A DNA stretch of 64,000 bases from Lysobacter sp. Root76 (GTDB lineage Bacteria > Pseudomonadota > Gammaproteobacteria > Xanthomonadales > Xanthomonadaceae). A model generated the notes under the pieces. It searched no databases. It was not told the DNA's origin and saw nothing but the letters and a program-made list of their open reading frames with translations. Position numbers and translations under genes: made by a program. The stretch spans positions 939,541-1,003,540 of the forward strand of contig NZ_LMIK01000005.1 of assembly GCF_001428685.1 (NCBI RefSeq). Reading direction: 5' to 3'. Positions within the stretch are counted from its first letter, which is position 1; every line of letters begins with the position of its first letter. Shown here piece by piece: positions 18,841 to 29,422 of this stretch.

Positions 18841-20039
18841 ACTCGCAAGTCGAAAGCCGGCCTGGAAGCTGGCAGACGGACAATCCGTTGCGACGCCTGG
18901 GCGGCCGTTTGATGCCCGGCGCGGGCGGTTTCCTGTCGTGGTGGGGACGCAACCTCGCCGCCTGGCTGCCGCTGCGCGCGCGCCAGGCGCTGGGCATGGA
19001 CCGCGGCCGTCTGCTGCTGCAGGTGCAGGGCGAATCGCTGTCGCTGCGTTTGCAGCGCGGCGCCGAACTGCGCGAACTGGGTGTATTGCCCGGCCTGGCC
19101 GACTTCGCCATGGCCGACCTCGGCGCGCTGACCGCGCCGCACGCCGTCGGCGCACGCAGCAACGATCCGCTGGCGCCGCTGCTGCCGTCCGGCCTGGCCG
19201 ATCTGCCGCGCTGGCTGCTGCTGCCGGCGGCGAGCAGCCTGCGCCGCCGTCTGACCCTGCCCGCCGCCGCGGCCGAACGCCTGCGCGATGTGGTGGGTTT
19301 CGAAATCGACCGCCAGACCCCGTTCACCGCCGACGCGGTCGCGTTCGATGCGCGCGTGCTCGCGCGCCGCGACGGCGACGGCCAGCTCGACGCCGAACTG
19401 GTCGCGGTGCCGCGTCAGGCCCTGAACCCGCAACTGGCCGCGATCGGTCCGCTCGCCGAAAGCCTGGCCGGCGTAGACGTCGCCGGCGCCGACGGCGCGC
19501 CGCTGTCGGTGAATCTGCTGCCGCCCTCGCAGCGGCGCAGTCACAGCGATCCGTTCCGGCTGTGGAACCTGGTGCTGGTCGCGGTCGCGTTGATCGCGAT
19601 CGCCGCGACCCTGTGGCAGCTGCTGGCCAATCGCCGCAGCGCCGCCGACACCCTGGAGCAGACCATCGCCAGCCATGCCGCCGCCGCGCGCGACGCCGCC
19701 GCGCAGCGTCAGGAACTGATCGGCTTGATCGAAGGCCAGGCCTTCCTCGACCGCACCGCCGCCGAGCGCCCGAGCACGGTCGAGCTCATCGACGAACTCA
19801 GCAAGCGCCTGCCCGACAGCACCTATCTGGAAAAACTCGCGATCGAGGACAACAGCCTGCTGCTGATCGGCCTCAGCCGCGAGGCTTCGTCGCTGATCGC
19901 GCGCCTGCAGGGCACGCCGCTGTGGCGCTCGCCGGCGCTGACCGGCGCGGTCCAGCCCGATCCGACCAGCGGCCGCGACCGTTTCACCCTGACCGCCGAG
20001 ATCGGTCCGCCGCGAGCGGAGGCCGCCCGTGGCCAATGA
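18837..20039 (+). CDS. gspL: Type II secretion assembly protein GspL
   Basis: This 400-residue bitopic inner-membrane protein links GspE to GspM. The cytoplasmic actin-like domain covers about residues 1-235 ([13 protein letters not shown] near the start). A transmembrane segment lies at 243-264 ([19 protein letters not shown]). The periplasmic PilN-like domain follows ([18 protein letters not shown]). The ATG at 18837 is chosen because it overlaps the gspK stop; a TTG eight codons upstream is also in frame. It overlaps gspM by 11 bases. Confidence 0.93.
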   Translation: MNSQVESRPGSWQTDNPLRRLGGRLMPGAGGFLSWWGRNLAAWLPLRARQALGMDRGRLLLQVQGESLSLRLQRGAELRELGVLPGLADFAMADLGALTAPHAVGARSNDPLAPLLPSGLADLPRWLLLPAASSLRRRLTLPAAAAERLRDVVGFEIDRQTPFTADAVAFDARVLARRDGDGQLDAELVAVPRQALNPQLAAIGPLAESLAGVDVAGADGAPLSVNLLPPSQRRSHSDPFRLWNLVLVAVALIAIAATLWQLLANRRSAADTLEQTIASHAAAARDAAAQRQELIGLIEGQAFLDRTAAERPSTVELIDELSKRLPDSTYLEKLAIEDNSLLLIGLSREASSLIARLQGTPLWRSPALTGAVQPDPTSGRDRFTLTAEIGPPRAEAARGQ

Positions 20040-20697
20040 CCTCAAAATAGGCGGCATCGAACGCGACCGCTGGGTCGCGCTGGGCCTGCTGCTGGCCGCG
20101 CTGGCGCTGGCCTACGCGGTGCTGGTGCATCCGTGGTGGACCGTGCCGATGATCGAGGCCAACGAACGCCTCGACAGCCTCAAGGAACGGGAACTGCGCC
20201 AGCGCATGCAACTGCAGCAGGCGCCGCAGGTGCAGCAACGCCTGCAGCAGGTGCGCCGGCAACAGGCCGGCCAGCCGGGGTTCCTGCCCGAGGCCAGCGC
20301 CGAACTCGCCAGCGCCGCGCTGGTGCAGCGTCTGGAAAACGTGGTCGCCCAGGCCAGCCCGGGCAACCGCAGCTGCCGCATCGACAACCGCTCGCCGCTG
20401 GCCGACAACTCGCGCCGCGACCGCTACACGCGCGTGGTGGTGCAGGTGCGCCTGCGTTGCGGCACCAGCGAGACCGCGGCCGTGCTGCATTCGCTGGAAA
20501 GCGGATCGCCGCGGCTGTTCGTCGGCAACCTCAATCTGCTGTCGGCGCGCGGCTACTTCGTGCCCGGCACCGGCCGGCCTTCGTCCGACGGCGGCATCGA
20601 CGTGAGCTTCGACCTCTACGGTTACCTGCGTCCCAGTCCCGCCGCGCCCGCCGCACCCAAGGCCGCCAACGTCCCGGGGGCCGTCGATGCGTCTTGA
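20029..20697 (+). CDS. gspM: Type II secretion assembly protein GspM
   Basis: This 222-residue protein is small, with one N-terminal transmembrane segment (WVALGLLLAALALAYAVLV, about 13-31), a coiled-coil-like Gln/Arg-rich stretch (about 45-85) and a ferredoxin-like periplasmic domain, as in xanthomonad XpsM. It starts with GTG at 20029, six bases after GCGGAGG, inside the end of gspL. It partners GspL and GspN. Confidence 0.88.
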   Translation: MANDLKIGGIERDRWVALGLLLAALALAYAVLVHPWWTVPMIEANERLDSLKERELRQRMQLQQAPQVQQRLQQVRRQQAGQPGFLPEASAELASAALVQRLENVVAQASPGNRSCRIDNRSPLADNSRRDRYTRVVVQVRLRCGTSETAAVLHSLESGSPRLFVGNLNLLSARGYFVPGTGRPSSDGGIDVSFDLYGYLRPSPAAPAAPKAANVPGAVDAS

Positions 20698-21508
20698 TGC
20701 CGCCAGCCCCCGCACCTGGCTGCTCGCCACCGTCGCCGGCTGGGCCGTACTGGTCTGGCTGCTGGCCCTGGCCGGCATGGGCCGCAATGCGCAACTGCTG
20801 GACGACGACGCCAGCCTGGTCGCGGCCTTGCCGCAATCGCGCGCGCCGGCCAAGCCACGGGTCGGGCCGCTGACCCAGTACGCCGAGATCGGCGCGCGTC
20901 CGCTGTTGATGGACGACCGCCGCCCGCGCGCCTTCTTCGTCCAGGGCAAGGGCGACGAGGCCGCGCAGGCCAACACCTTCGATTACGTGCTGAGCAGCGT
21001 GCTGATCACGCCGGACCTGAAGATGGCGATCCTGCAGCCGGCCGACGGCAGCGAGTCGGTACGGGTCAAGCTCGGCGACGTGCCCGAATCGCATCCGGCC
21101 TGGCGCCTGATCGCGCTGGAGCCGCGCAAGGCCGTGTTCGAAGGCCCCGAAGGCCGGCGCGAGATGGACCTGCGCGTGTACGACGGCCAGGGCGGACAAG
21201 CGCCGACCGCGATCGCCGTGCCGCCGCCAGTCCCTGGTGCGGCCTCGCCCGGGGCGCGCGCGCCGCAACCGCCGCAGGTGCAGCCGCAACCGCAGCCGCA
21301 GCCGCCGGGCCGCAACGCCGCCGCGCCGATGCCGCAGCAGCTCAATCCCGGCCCGCCCAAACCGGCCACGAGCACCAACCCGAATACCTCCGGCACCGAA
21401 CCGATGACCGAGCAGGCACAGATGGAAGCCATCCGCAAAAGGATCGAGGCGCGTCGCGCCCAATTGCGGCAACAGCAAGCCCAGCAACCCCCGGCCAAGA
21501 CGCCGTGA
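20687..21508 (+). CDS. gspN: Type II secretion protein GspN, GspC-like
   Basis: This 273-residue protein has a short cytoplasmic tail, a single transmembrane segment (WLLATVAGWAVLVWLLALAG, about 9-28) and a periplasmic HR-like region (YVLSSVLITPDLKMAILQPA). It ends in a long Pro/Gln-rich stretch (about 180-235) and a charged C-terminal helix. This topology is that of xanthomonad XpsN, which takes the place of GspC in bridging the inner-membrane platform to the secretin. No separate gspC or PDZ domain is present in the operon. It overlaps gspM by 11 bases and ends 10 bases before gspD. Confidence 0.87.
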   Translation: MRLDAASPRTWLLATVAGWAVLVWLLALAGMGRNAQLLDDDASLVAALPQSRAPAKPRVGPLTQYAEIGARPLLMDDRRPRAFFVQGKGDEAAQANTFDYVLSSVLITPDLKMAILQPADGSESVRVKLGDVPESHPAWRLIALEPRKAVFEGPEGRREMDLRVYDGQGGQAPTAIAVPPPVPGAASPGARAPQPPQVQPQPQPQPPGRNAAAPMPQQLNPGPPKPATSTNPNTSGTEPMTEQAQMEAIRKRIEARRAQLRQQQAQQPPAKTP

Positions 21509-21518
21509 GAGTGAACGC

Positions 21519-23735
21519 ATGAAGCTACGTCACAACCCAACCGCGTCCCGTGCCCTCGTCGGCCTCACCATCGCCAGCCTGCTGGCGGCCTGCGCCAGCG
21601 CGCCGGTCGCCGACATACGCCGCGACGCCGATCCGGCGGCGCTGCGCGGCAAGGCCGGTACCGCCGGCACCGCCGCCGCCGACCAGGTCTCATCGCAGCC
21701 GCTGGACGACAAGAGCCGGGGGCCGCGGCCGCAGATCCGTCGCGGCAGCGGCCAGGTCATCAACCGCAGTGCCGCCGCCGAAGCGCCGCCCGGCATCGGC
21801 GCCACCAGCGGCTCGGCGACCTTCAACTTCGAAGGCGAATCGCTGCACGCGGTGGTCAAGGCCATCCTCGGCGACATGCTCGGCCAGAACTACGTGATCG
21901 CGCCGGGCGTGCAGGGCACCGTGACCCTGTCCACGCCCAAGCCGGTCAGCCCGGCCGCGGCGATGAACCTGCTGGAAATGGTGCTGGGCTGGAACAACGC
22001 GCGCCTGGTCTACAGCGGCGGCCGCTACAACATCGTGCCCGCCGACCAGGCCCTGGCCGGCAACGTCGCGCCGCGCACCGGCTCGGCCTCGACCGCGCGC
22101 GGTTTCGAAGTACGCACCGTGCCGCTGCGCTACATCTCGGCCACCGAGATGGAGAAGATCCTCAAGCCGTACGCGCGCCCGAACGCGATCGTCAACGTCG
22201 ACGGCGCGCGCAACGTGATCAGCATCGGCGGCAGCCGCGCCGAGCTGGAGAACTACCTGCGCACGATCGAGATCTTCGACGTCGACTGGTTGTCGGGCAT
22301 GTCGGTGGGCGTGTTCCCGCTGCAGTCGGGCAAGGCCGCCAAGGTCGTGGCCGACCTGGAGAAGGTGTTCGGCGAGCAGAGCAAGTCGCCGGTCGCCGGC
22401 ATGTTCCGCTTCATGCCGCTGGAAGGCGCCAACGCGGTGCTGGTGATCAGCACCCAGCCCGACTACCTCGACGACATCCAGCAGTGGCTGGAGCGCATCG
22501 ACGGCGCCGGCGGCGAGATGCAGCTGTTCACCTACGAACTCAAGTACATCAAGGCCAAGGAACTGGCCCAGCGCCTGTCGGAAGTGTTCGGCGGCGGCCG
22601 CGGCGGCGGTGGCGATTCCGGCGCCGGCGCGCCCTCGTTGATGCCCGGGCTGGAACCGGTCGAGCTGCAGGACGGCGCCAACGGCTCCACCGCCAACATC
22701 GGCGGCAAGGACAGCGGTACCGGCGGCACCGGCGGTAGCGGCGGCGAGATGTCGCTGGGCTCGCGCCAGAGCGGCAACGGTGCCGTGACCCTGGAAATCG
22801 ACGGCGCCCGCGTGGGCGTGGCCGCGGTCGAGGAAACCAACTCGCTGCTGGTACGCAGCAGCCCCGGCGCCTGGCGTTCGATCCGCGACGTGATCGACAA
22901 GCTCGACGTCATGCCGATGCAGGTGCACATCGAGGCCCAGGTCGCGACCGTGCAGCTCAAGGGCGACCTGTCCTACGGCGTGAACTGGTTCTTCGAGCGC
23001 GCGGTCACCGACAACGGCCTGCCCGACGCGGTCGGCCGCACCACCTGGAGCACCCTGGCCGGCAGCATCAAGCCGGTGGATACCGCGTCCGGCACCGGCG
23101 GTCTGGGCTGGACTTTCCTCGGCCGCAACGCCGCCGCGGTGATCAGCGCCCTGGACGCGGTCACCGACGTACAGCTGCTGCAATCGCCGTCGGTCCTGGT
23201 GCGCAACAACGCCGAGGCCACCCTCAACGTCGGCAGCCGCATCCCGATCGCCTCGGTCACGGTCAACCCAGGCTCCAACAACGACAACACCTACAGCCAG
23301 GTGCAGTACCTGGACACCGGCATCATCCTCAAGGTGCGTCCGCGCGTCAGCAAGGACGGCATGGTGTTCCTGGACATCGTCCAGGAGGTCAGCAGCCCGA
23401 CCGGCCAGGCCGACCGCAACGGCAACGTCCGCATCGACACCCGCAAGCTCAAGACCGAAGCCGCGATTCAAAGCGGCGACACGGTGCTGATGGCGGGCCT
23501 GATCAGCGACGGCGTCACCCGCGGCTCGTCCGGCTTCCCCGGCTTGAGCCGGATTCCGGTGATCGGCGGCCTGTTCGGGCGTCAGAACTCGAACAACGCG
23601 CGCGAAGAGACCATCATCCTGCTGACGCCGACCATCGTGCGCAATCCGCAGGAAGCGCGCGACCTGACCGACGAGTACGGCCGTCGCTTCCGCGCCCTGG
23701 AGCCGCTGCAGAACAAGCCGCGCCGCAACAAGTGA
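21519..23735 (+). CDS. gspD: Type II secretion outer-membrane secretin GspD
   Basis: This 738-residue secretin forms the outer-membrane pore. A lipoprotein signal ends SLLAAC (Cys25), so it is probably lipid-anchored, as in XpsD. The order is the N0 domain (about 100-190: FNFEGESLHAVVKAIL), the N1-N3 domains, and a Gly/Ser-rich loop (about 365-415) within N3. The secretin domain follows (VEETNSLLVRSSP, LNVGSRIPIASV, then the C-terminal TVLMAGLISDG and ETIILLTPTIV). The short tail after it has no long pilotin-binding S domain. It is the last gene of the operon, and the glycosyltransferase gene that follows has only a weak start signal. Confidence 0.97.
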   Translation: MKLRHNPTASRALVGLTIASLLAACASAPVADIRRDADPAALRGKAGTAGTAAADQVSSQPLDDKSRGPRPQIRRGSGQVINRSAAAEAPPGIGATSGSATFNFEGESLHAVVKAILGDMLGQNYVIAPGVQGTVTLSTPKPVSPAAAMNLLEMVLGWNNARLVYSGGRYNIVPADQALAGNVAPRTGSASTARGFEVRTVPLRYISATEMEKILKPYARPNAIVNVDGARNVISIGGSRAELENYLRTIEIFDVDWLSGMSVGVFPLQSGKAAKVVADLEKVFGEQSKSPVAGMFRFMPLEGANAVLVISTQPDYLDDIQQWLERIDGAGGEMQLFTYELKYIKAKELAQRLSEVFGGGRGGGGDSGAGAPSLMPGLEPVELQDGANGSTANIGGKDSGTGGTGGSGGEMSLGSRQSGNGAVTLEIDGARVGVAAVEETNSLLVRSSPGAWRSIRDVIDKLDVMPMQVHIEAQVATVQLKGDLSYGVNWFFERAVTDNGLPDAVGRTTWSTLAGSIKPVDTASGTGGLGWTFLGRNAAAVISALDAVTDVQLLQSPSVLVRNNAEATLNVGSRIPIASVTVNPGSNNDNTYSQVQYLDTGIILKVRPRVSKDGMVFLDIVQEVSSPTGQADRNGNVRIDTRKLKTEAAIQSGDTVLMAGLISDGVTRGSSGFPGLSRIPVIGGLFGRQNSNNAREETIILLTPTIVRNPQEARDLTDEYGRRFRALEPLQNKPRRNK

Positions 23736-23751
23736 CCGCGCAGGCCCCGGC

Positions 23752-24624
23752 TTGACGGATCCGCGAGCGATCGCGGATCGTCTGCGCATGCCGCCCGAAC
23801 TGCCCATCGTCGTGGTCCCGGTCGGCGTCGACGACGACGCGCTGGACGCCTGCCTGGCCGCGCTGGACGCGTGCACGCCGCCGGGCACCCGCGTCTGGCT
23901 GGCCGACGACGCCCAGGCCGGGCCGCGCGGCTACGCCATCATCGAACGCTGGATGGCGCGCACCCCGCTCAAGGCCGACTGCACCCGCCGCCAGCGCCCG
24001 ATCGGCGAGGCCGCCCACGTCAGCGAGGTGCTGGCCGCCTGCGGCGACGCCGACGTCGCGGTGCTGGCGCCCGACGCGATCCCCGCGCCGGGTTGGCTGA
24101 CGCGCTTGAGCGGCTGCCTGGCCAGCGACGGCGCGATCGCGACCGCGACCCCGTGGAGCAACGCCGGCGAGGCCGCGTCCTGGCCGCGCATCGGCGAGAT
24201 CGCCGCGGTGCCCGCCGACCTCGAACGCCTGTCGCGCGCCGCGGCCGGCATGCCCGCGCTGTATCCCGAACTGCCGGCCGCGATCGGCCATGCCGTCGCC
24301 CTGCGCGGCAGCGCGCGCAAGCGCGCGGGCGGCCTGGACGGCGCCAGCTACGGCTCCTGGTACGCGGCGCTGATCGATCTGTCGCTGCGCCTGTCCGGGC
24401 TGGGCTGGCGTAATGCCTTGTGCGATACCGCCTTCGTCGCCCGCCGCGGCGAGGGCGGCCCTTACGACGGCGACATGGACCACCTCGCGGTGCGCTGGCC
24501 GGACTGGCACGCGCGCCTGGCGGGATTCTTGATGAGCGATCCGCTGCACGGATCGCGCGAACGACTGACCGGCCTGCTCGACGGCGTCGGCCCACCGGAT
24601 CCGCAACGTGACCTCTTCACCTGA
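23752..24624 (+). CDS. Family 2-like glycosyltransferase
   Basis: This 290-residue frame begins with TTG at 23752; the ATG at 23788 (MPPELPIVVVPVG, 278 residues) is at least as likely. The N-terminus IVVVPVGVDDDALDACLAAL and the VAVLAPDAIPAPGWL segment resemble the Rossmann half of GT-A family 2 glycosyltransferases, where the DxD-like motif would be. The second half (SYGSWYAALIDLSLRLSGLGWR) resembles the acceptor-side region. Its end overlaps the next glycosyltransferase by 17 bases, so the two probably work together on the same glycan. The sugar and acceptor are unknown. Confidence 0.7.
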   Translation: MTDPRAIADRLRMPPELPIVVVPVGVDDDALDACLAALDACTPPGTRVWLADDAQAGPRGYAIIERWMARTPLKADCTRRQRPIGEAAHVSEVLAACGDADVAVLAPDAIPAPGWLTRLSGCLASDGAIATATPWSNAGEAASWPRIGEIAAVPADLERLSRAAAGMPALYPELPAAIGHAVALRGSARKRAGGLDGASYGSWYAALIDLSLRLSGLGWRNALCDTAFVARRGEGGPYDGDMDHLAVRWPDWHARLAGFLMSDPLHGSRERLTGLLDGVGPPDPQRDLFT

Positions 24625-25499
24625 CTCCCAACCGCGCGCGAGCGACGACGGCATCGCCGCGATCGTCGTGAGCTACCAAAGCGCGGCGACCATCGACGAC
24701 TGCCTCAGCCGCCTGCGCGCCGCGCAGGGCGTGAGCGCGATCCGCGTGGTCGACAACCATTCCAGCGACGGCACCCTGGAAATCGTCCAGCGCCACGCGG
24801 CCGGCGACGCGCGCGTGCGTTTCATCGACAACCCGGACAATCCCGGCTTCGGCGTGGGCTGCAATCAGGGCGTGGACGATCTGGGCGATGCGCCGGCAGC
24901 GTGGCTGGCGTTCGTGAATCCCGACTGCCTGCTCGAAGCCGACGCGCTCGCGCGCCTGCGCGCGCTGGCGGCGCCGCTCGGCGATGCGCTGCTGGGCGCG
25001 GACCTGGTCGACGACGACGGCGTGCGCGACGGCGCGGCGCGGCGCAACGATCCCGATTTCGCCGGCATGCTGGCCGGCGCGCTGGGCCGCGCGCCGCGCG
25101 CCGCGCGCCGCGCTCAATCTCGCCGCCGACGACAGCCAGCCGCTGCAACGCGTGCAGGCCGTATCCGGCGCCCTGATGCTGATGCCGCGCGCGCTGTTCG
25201 CGCGCATCGGCGGTTTCGACCCCGGCTATCGCCTGCATGCCGAGGACCTGGACCTGTGCCGGCGCGCGCGCGAAGCCGGCGCCGTGGTCGCGGTCGCCAA
25301 CCGCGTGCGCGTGCTGCACGTGCGCGGCGTTTCCAGCCGCTCGCGGCCGCTGTTCGTGGAGTGGCACAAGCACCGCGGCCTGTGGCGCTACTTCAGCAAG
25401 TTCGAAGCCGGCCGCCGCGGCGTGTGGACCCGCCTCGGCGTGTTCGCCGCGATCTGGCTGCGGTTTCCGATCGCGGCCGCGCGCGCCTGGCTGCGCTGA
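24608..25499 (+). pseudogene. Family 2 glycosyltransferase, frameshifted
   Basis: The first frame (24608 onward, GTG start) encodes a GT2 N-terminus: AAIVVSYQSAATIDDCL, VVDNHSSDGT, and NPDCLLEADAL as the acidic motif. After LAGALGRAPRAA it becomes an Arg-rich nonsense frame. The remaining glycosyltransferase (LNLAADDSQPLQ, FARIGGFDPGYRLHAEDLDLCRR, ending at 25499) is in the +1 frame. The switch falls in the tract CGCGCCGCGCGCCGCGCGCCGC at about 25088-25112. The span is 892 bases, that is 297 codons plus one base, so one extra base, or a loss of two, explains it. It is either an inactivated gene, a phase-variable tract, or a sequencing error. If repaired, the product is a 296-residue rhamnosyltransferase-like GT2. 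Confidence 0.8.
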
Positions 25500-25518
25500 G
25501 CGCGGCGGTCGCGGCCGC

Positions 25519-26475
25519 TCAGAGTTCGAGCAAATCCCGGCCGATCACCAGCTCGCCCTGGAAGTGGGGCGACACCGCGTCGCGCCAGACCTGATCGGTC
25601 AGCGAGGCATCGCCGCCCGGCACGAAGTGGCTCAGCACCAGAGTCTTCACGCCGGCCTCGCTGGCCAGCCGCCCGACTTGTTCGGTGGTGGTGTGGCTGT
25701 CGAGCAAATGCTGGCGCAGGCGCTGCGCGTTGGGCTCGCTGGCGATCAGCTTCTCCAGCGCCGGCAGATACATGACCTCGTGCACCAGCACGTCGGCGCC
25801 GCGCGCCAGCTCGACCAGGGCCGCGCTGGGGCGGGTGTCGCCGGAAAACACGATGGAGCGGTCCGGGCCGTCGAAGCGGTAGGCGAACGCCGGCGCGACC
25901 GGCGGATGCTCGACCAGCGCGGCGGTCACTTTCACCCGTTCGTCCTGCATCACCACGCCGCCGCGCTTGAGCTCGTGCGCGCGGATCAGCGGCGCCAGCG
26001 GCGGCCGGCCTTCGTCGGCGATGCGGGTGCGGATGTCGCTGTCGTTGAGCTGCAGGAACTGCCGGGTCATGCGCTTGAGCGGCGGCGGCCCCCAGGCATC
26101 GACCGGACGGCGCAGGTCGGCGGCCCAGGCCAGCCACAGCAGGTTGCCGTAGTCGGCGTTGTGATCGGAATGGTGGTGGGTGATGAAGACGTCGCGGATC
26201 GCGCCCAGCGACAGCCCGGCCAAGGCCAGCTGCCGGGCCACGCCGTTGCCGCAGTCGATCACGTAGACCGCATCGTCGATCACGACCGCGTTGGCGGGCG
26301 CGGCGCGCAGCGCTTTGGGCGTCGGTCCGCCGGCGGTGCCGAGCAGGATCAGGCGCGTGCGTTTGCGGGCGATGGAAGCGGCCAGCGCGGGAGCGACGGG
26401 CCAGGCGCCTGCGGCGAGCGCGAACGGGGCGGCGGCGAGCAGGCGGCGACGAGCGGCATCGGCGGGGTGGTCCAT
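25519..26475 (-). CDS. Metallo-beta-lactamase-fold hydrolase with Tat-like signal
   Basis: This 318-residue protein has an N-terminus ARRRLLAAAPFALAAG that looks like a twin-arginine signal, cleaved near ALAA. The zinc site HHHSDH is in VFITHHHSDHNADYG, with later ligands in FSGDTRPS, HEVMYLP, DSHTTTEQ and LSHFVPGG. The overall pattern is of the RNase Z/arylsulfatase-like branch of the superfamily. The presence of a signal peptide argues against a tRNA-processing role and for a periplasmic hydrolase of unknown substrate. The gene is convergent with the glycosyltransferase genes, 19 bases apart. Confidence 0.85.
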   Translation of the reverse strand: MDHPADAARRRLLAAAPFALAAGAWPVAPALAASIARKRTRLILLGTAGGPTPKALRAAPANAVVIDDAVYVIDCGNGVARQLALAGLSLGAIRDVFITHHHSDHNADYGNLLWLAWAADLRRPVDAWGPPPLKRMTRQFLQLNDSDIRTRIADEGRPPLAPLIRAHELKRGGVVMQDERVKVTAALVEHPPVAPAFAYRFDGPDRSIVFSGDTRPSAALVELARGADVLVHEVMYLPALEKLIASEPNAQRLRQHLLDSHTTTEQVGRLASEAGVKTLVLSHFVPGGDASLTDQVWRDAVSPHFQGELVIGRDLLEL

Positions 26476-26572
26476 GCCGGCAAGCCTAGCGCGAACGCGC
26501 CGCGCCGCTCATGACGAAACGCGATGGCCCGCCTGCCGCGTGGCTTGCGCCGGACGAGGCCGGCGCACCGCT

Positions 26573-27385
26573 TCAACGGTGGCGGTTGATCTCGTCGCGC
26601 AGCGACTTCGCGGCCTGCGCCGCGGCCTCGGCGTAATCGGCGCCGCCGGACGCGTACAGGATCGCGCGCGAGGAACTCACCATCAGGCCGGTGCCGTCGG
26701 CGGTCTTGGCGTTCCTGACCACCGCTTCGACATCGCCGCCCTGGGCGCCGACACCGGGCACCAGGAACGGCACCTCGCCGACGATCGCGCGCACTTCGCG
26801 CAGCTGTTCCGGCCAGGTCGCGCCGACCACCAGCGCGCAGTTACCGTGCGCGTTCCACTCGTGCGCGACCTTGTGGGCGACGTGCTGGTACAGCGGACGG
26901 CCGTCGACGACGAGGTCCTGCAGGTCGCCGGCGCCCGGGTTGGAGGTGCGGCAGAGCACGATCACGCCGCGTTCGGCGCGGTCGAGGAAGGGCTGCACCG
27001 AATCGCGGCCGAGGTAGGGGTTGGCGGTGACCGCGTCGGCGCCGTAGCGATCGAAGGCTTCGCTGGCGTAGTGCTGGGCGGTGCTGCCGATGTCGCCGCG
27101 CTTGCTGTCCAGGATCACCGGCACGCCCGGGTGCACGGCGTGGATGTGCGCGATCAGCCGCGCCAGCGCGTCCTCGGCCCCGAGCGCGGCGAAGTGCGCG
27201 ATCTGCGGCTTGAACGCGCAGGCGTACTGCGCGGTGGCGTCGGCGATGTCGCGGCAGAACGAGAACACTGCGTCGGGATCGGCGGCGAACGCTGCCGGGA
27301 ATTTGGCCGGTTCCGGGTCCAGTCCCACGCAGACCAGGGAGTCGGACTGGGTCCAGCGGGTGCGCAGCGCCTGCATGAAGCTCAT
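26573..27385 (-). CDS. pyrF: Orotidine 5'-phosphate decarboxylase, type 2
   Basis: This 270-residue enzyme of the last step of UMP synthesis is a TIM-barrel. The active-site loop is [16 protein letters not shown], of the longer type 2 family (about 270 residues, against about 235 for E. coli PyrF). Other motifs are CVGLDPEP near the start, [12 protein letters not shown] and [12 protein letters not shown]. An alternative ATG lies three codons in. It is downstream of ettA on the same strand, separated by a hairpin at 27414-27435. Confidence 0.95.
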   Translation of the reverse strand: MSFMQALRTRWTQSDSLVCVGLDPEPAKFPAAFAADPDAVFSFCRDIADATAQYACAFKPQIAHFAALGAEDALARLIAHIHAVHPGVPVILDSKRGDIGSTAQHYASEAFDRYGADAVTANPYLGRDSVQPFLDRAERGVIVLCRTSNPGAGDLQDLVVDGRPLYQHVAHKVAHEWNAHGNCALVVGATWPEQLREVRAIVGEVPFLVPGVGAQGGDVEAVVRNAKTADGTGLMVSSSRAILYASGGADYAEAAAQAAKSLRDEINRHR

Positions 27386-27413
27386 GGGGGTGTCCTGTCG
27401 GTCTTTGCGAAGA

Positions 27414-27435
27414 CGCCCACCGTTTCGGGTGGGCG
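27414..27435 (-). terminator. Hairpin between ettA and pyrF
   Basis: CGCCCACC (27414-27421) and GGTGGGCG (27428-27435) form an 8-bp stem with a 6-base loop, 15 bases after the ettA stop on the minus strand. Only a weak T-rich stretch follows on that strand (TCTTCG), so termination may be partial. Confidence 0.5.
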
Positions 27436-27449
27436 CCGGGTGCTGCGGC

Positions 27450-29111
<1,662 letters not shown>

Positions 29112-29265
29112 GCGGACTCCGAAGCATGGGCGCGCCTAGCCAGGCCGGGGATGGCCGGAGGGGGCGGGGCGGGAAGCGGCAATTATCCCGCAGGCGCGGG
29201 CGGGGTTCCAGCGCGGAGGCCGCCGGCGTTCATCCGGTCGGGTCCGAGGCGACGCAAGCCGCCTT

Positions 29266-29290
29266 CTGTGGGAGCGGCGTGAGCCGCGAT
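29266..29290 (+). repeat. REP-like palindromic element, copy 1
   Basis: The element begins CTGTGGGAGCGGCGTGAGC, and its inner part GCGGCGTGAGCCGC forms a small imperfect palindrome. It is an exact reverse complement of copy 2 at 29383-29407. Sequences of this GTGGGAGCG type are common REP units in pseudomonads and xanthomonads. Confidence 0.85.
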
Positions 29291-29382
29291 TCGCGCCGCT
29301 CCCGATACCCGCGCAGGCCGCTCCCTGGGGAGGCAGTGGGCACCATGGGCGGCGCTGGCTAGGGCTGGGTCGGTCGGACCCG

Positions 29383-29407
29383 ATCGCGGCTCACGCCGCT
29401 CCCACAG
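29383..29407 (-). repeat. REP-like palindromic element, copy 2 (inverted)
   Basis: This is the exact 25-base reverse complement of the element at 29266-29290, with 92 bases between them. The pair forms a BIME-like structure just downstream of lpxO on the minus strand, where it could protect or end the transcript. Confidence 0.85.
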
Positions 29408-29422
29408 GGGTGTCGGTGGGGC

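Larger units (their letters stand above)
29112..29422. other. ettA-lpxO intergenic region with inverted REP pair
   Basis: These 311 bases hold no gene. The region contains two 25-bp REP-like elements in opposite orientation (29266-29290 and 29383-29407) and a partial third (CGCGCCGCTCCC, 29292-29303). The ettA promoter should lie near 29112-29200, but no clear -35/-10 pair stands out. Confidence 0.7.

Noticed and set aside
21690-23888. Long minus-strand frame over gspD
   Set aside because: Antisense shadow of a clearly coding secretin gene; composition is His/Arg/Val-rich as expected from complement codons.
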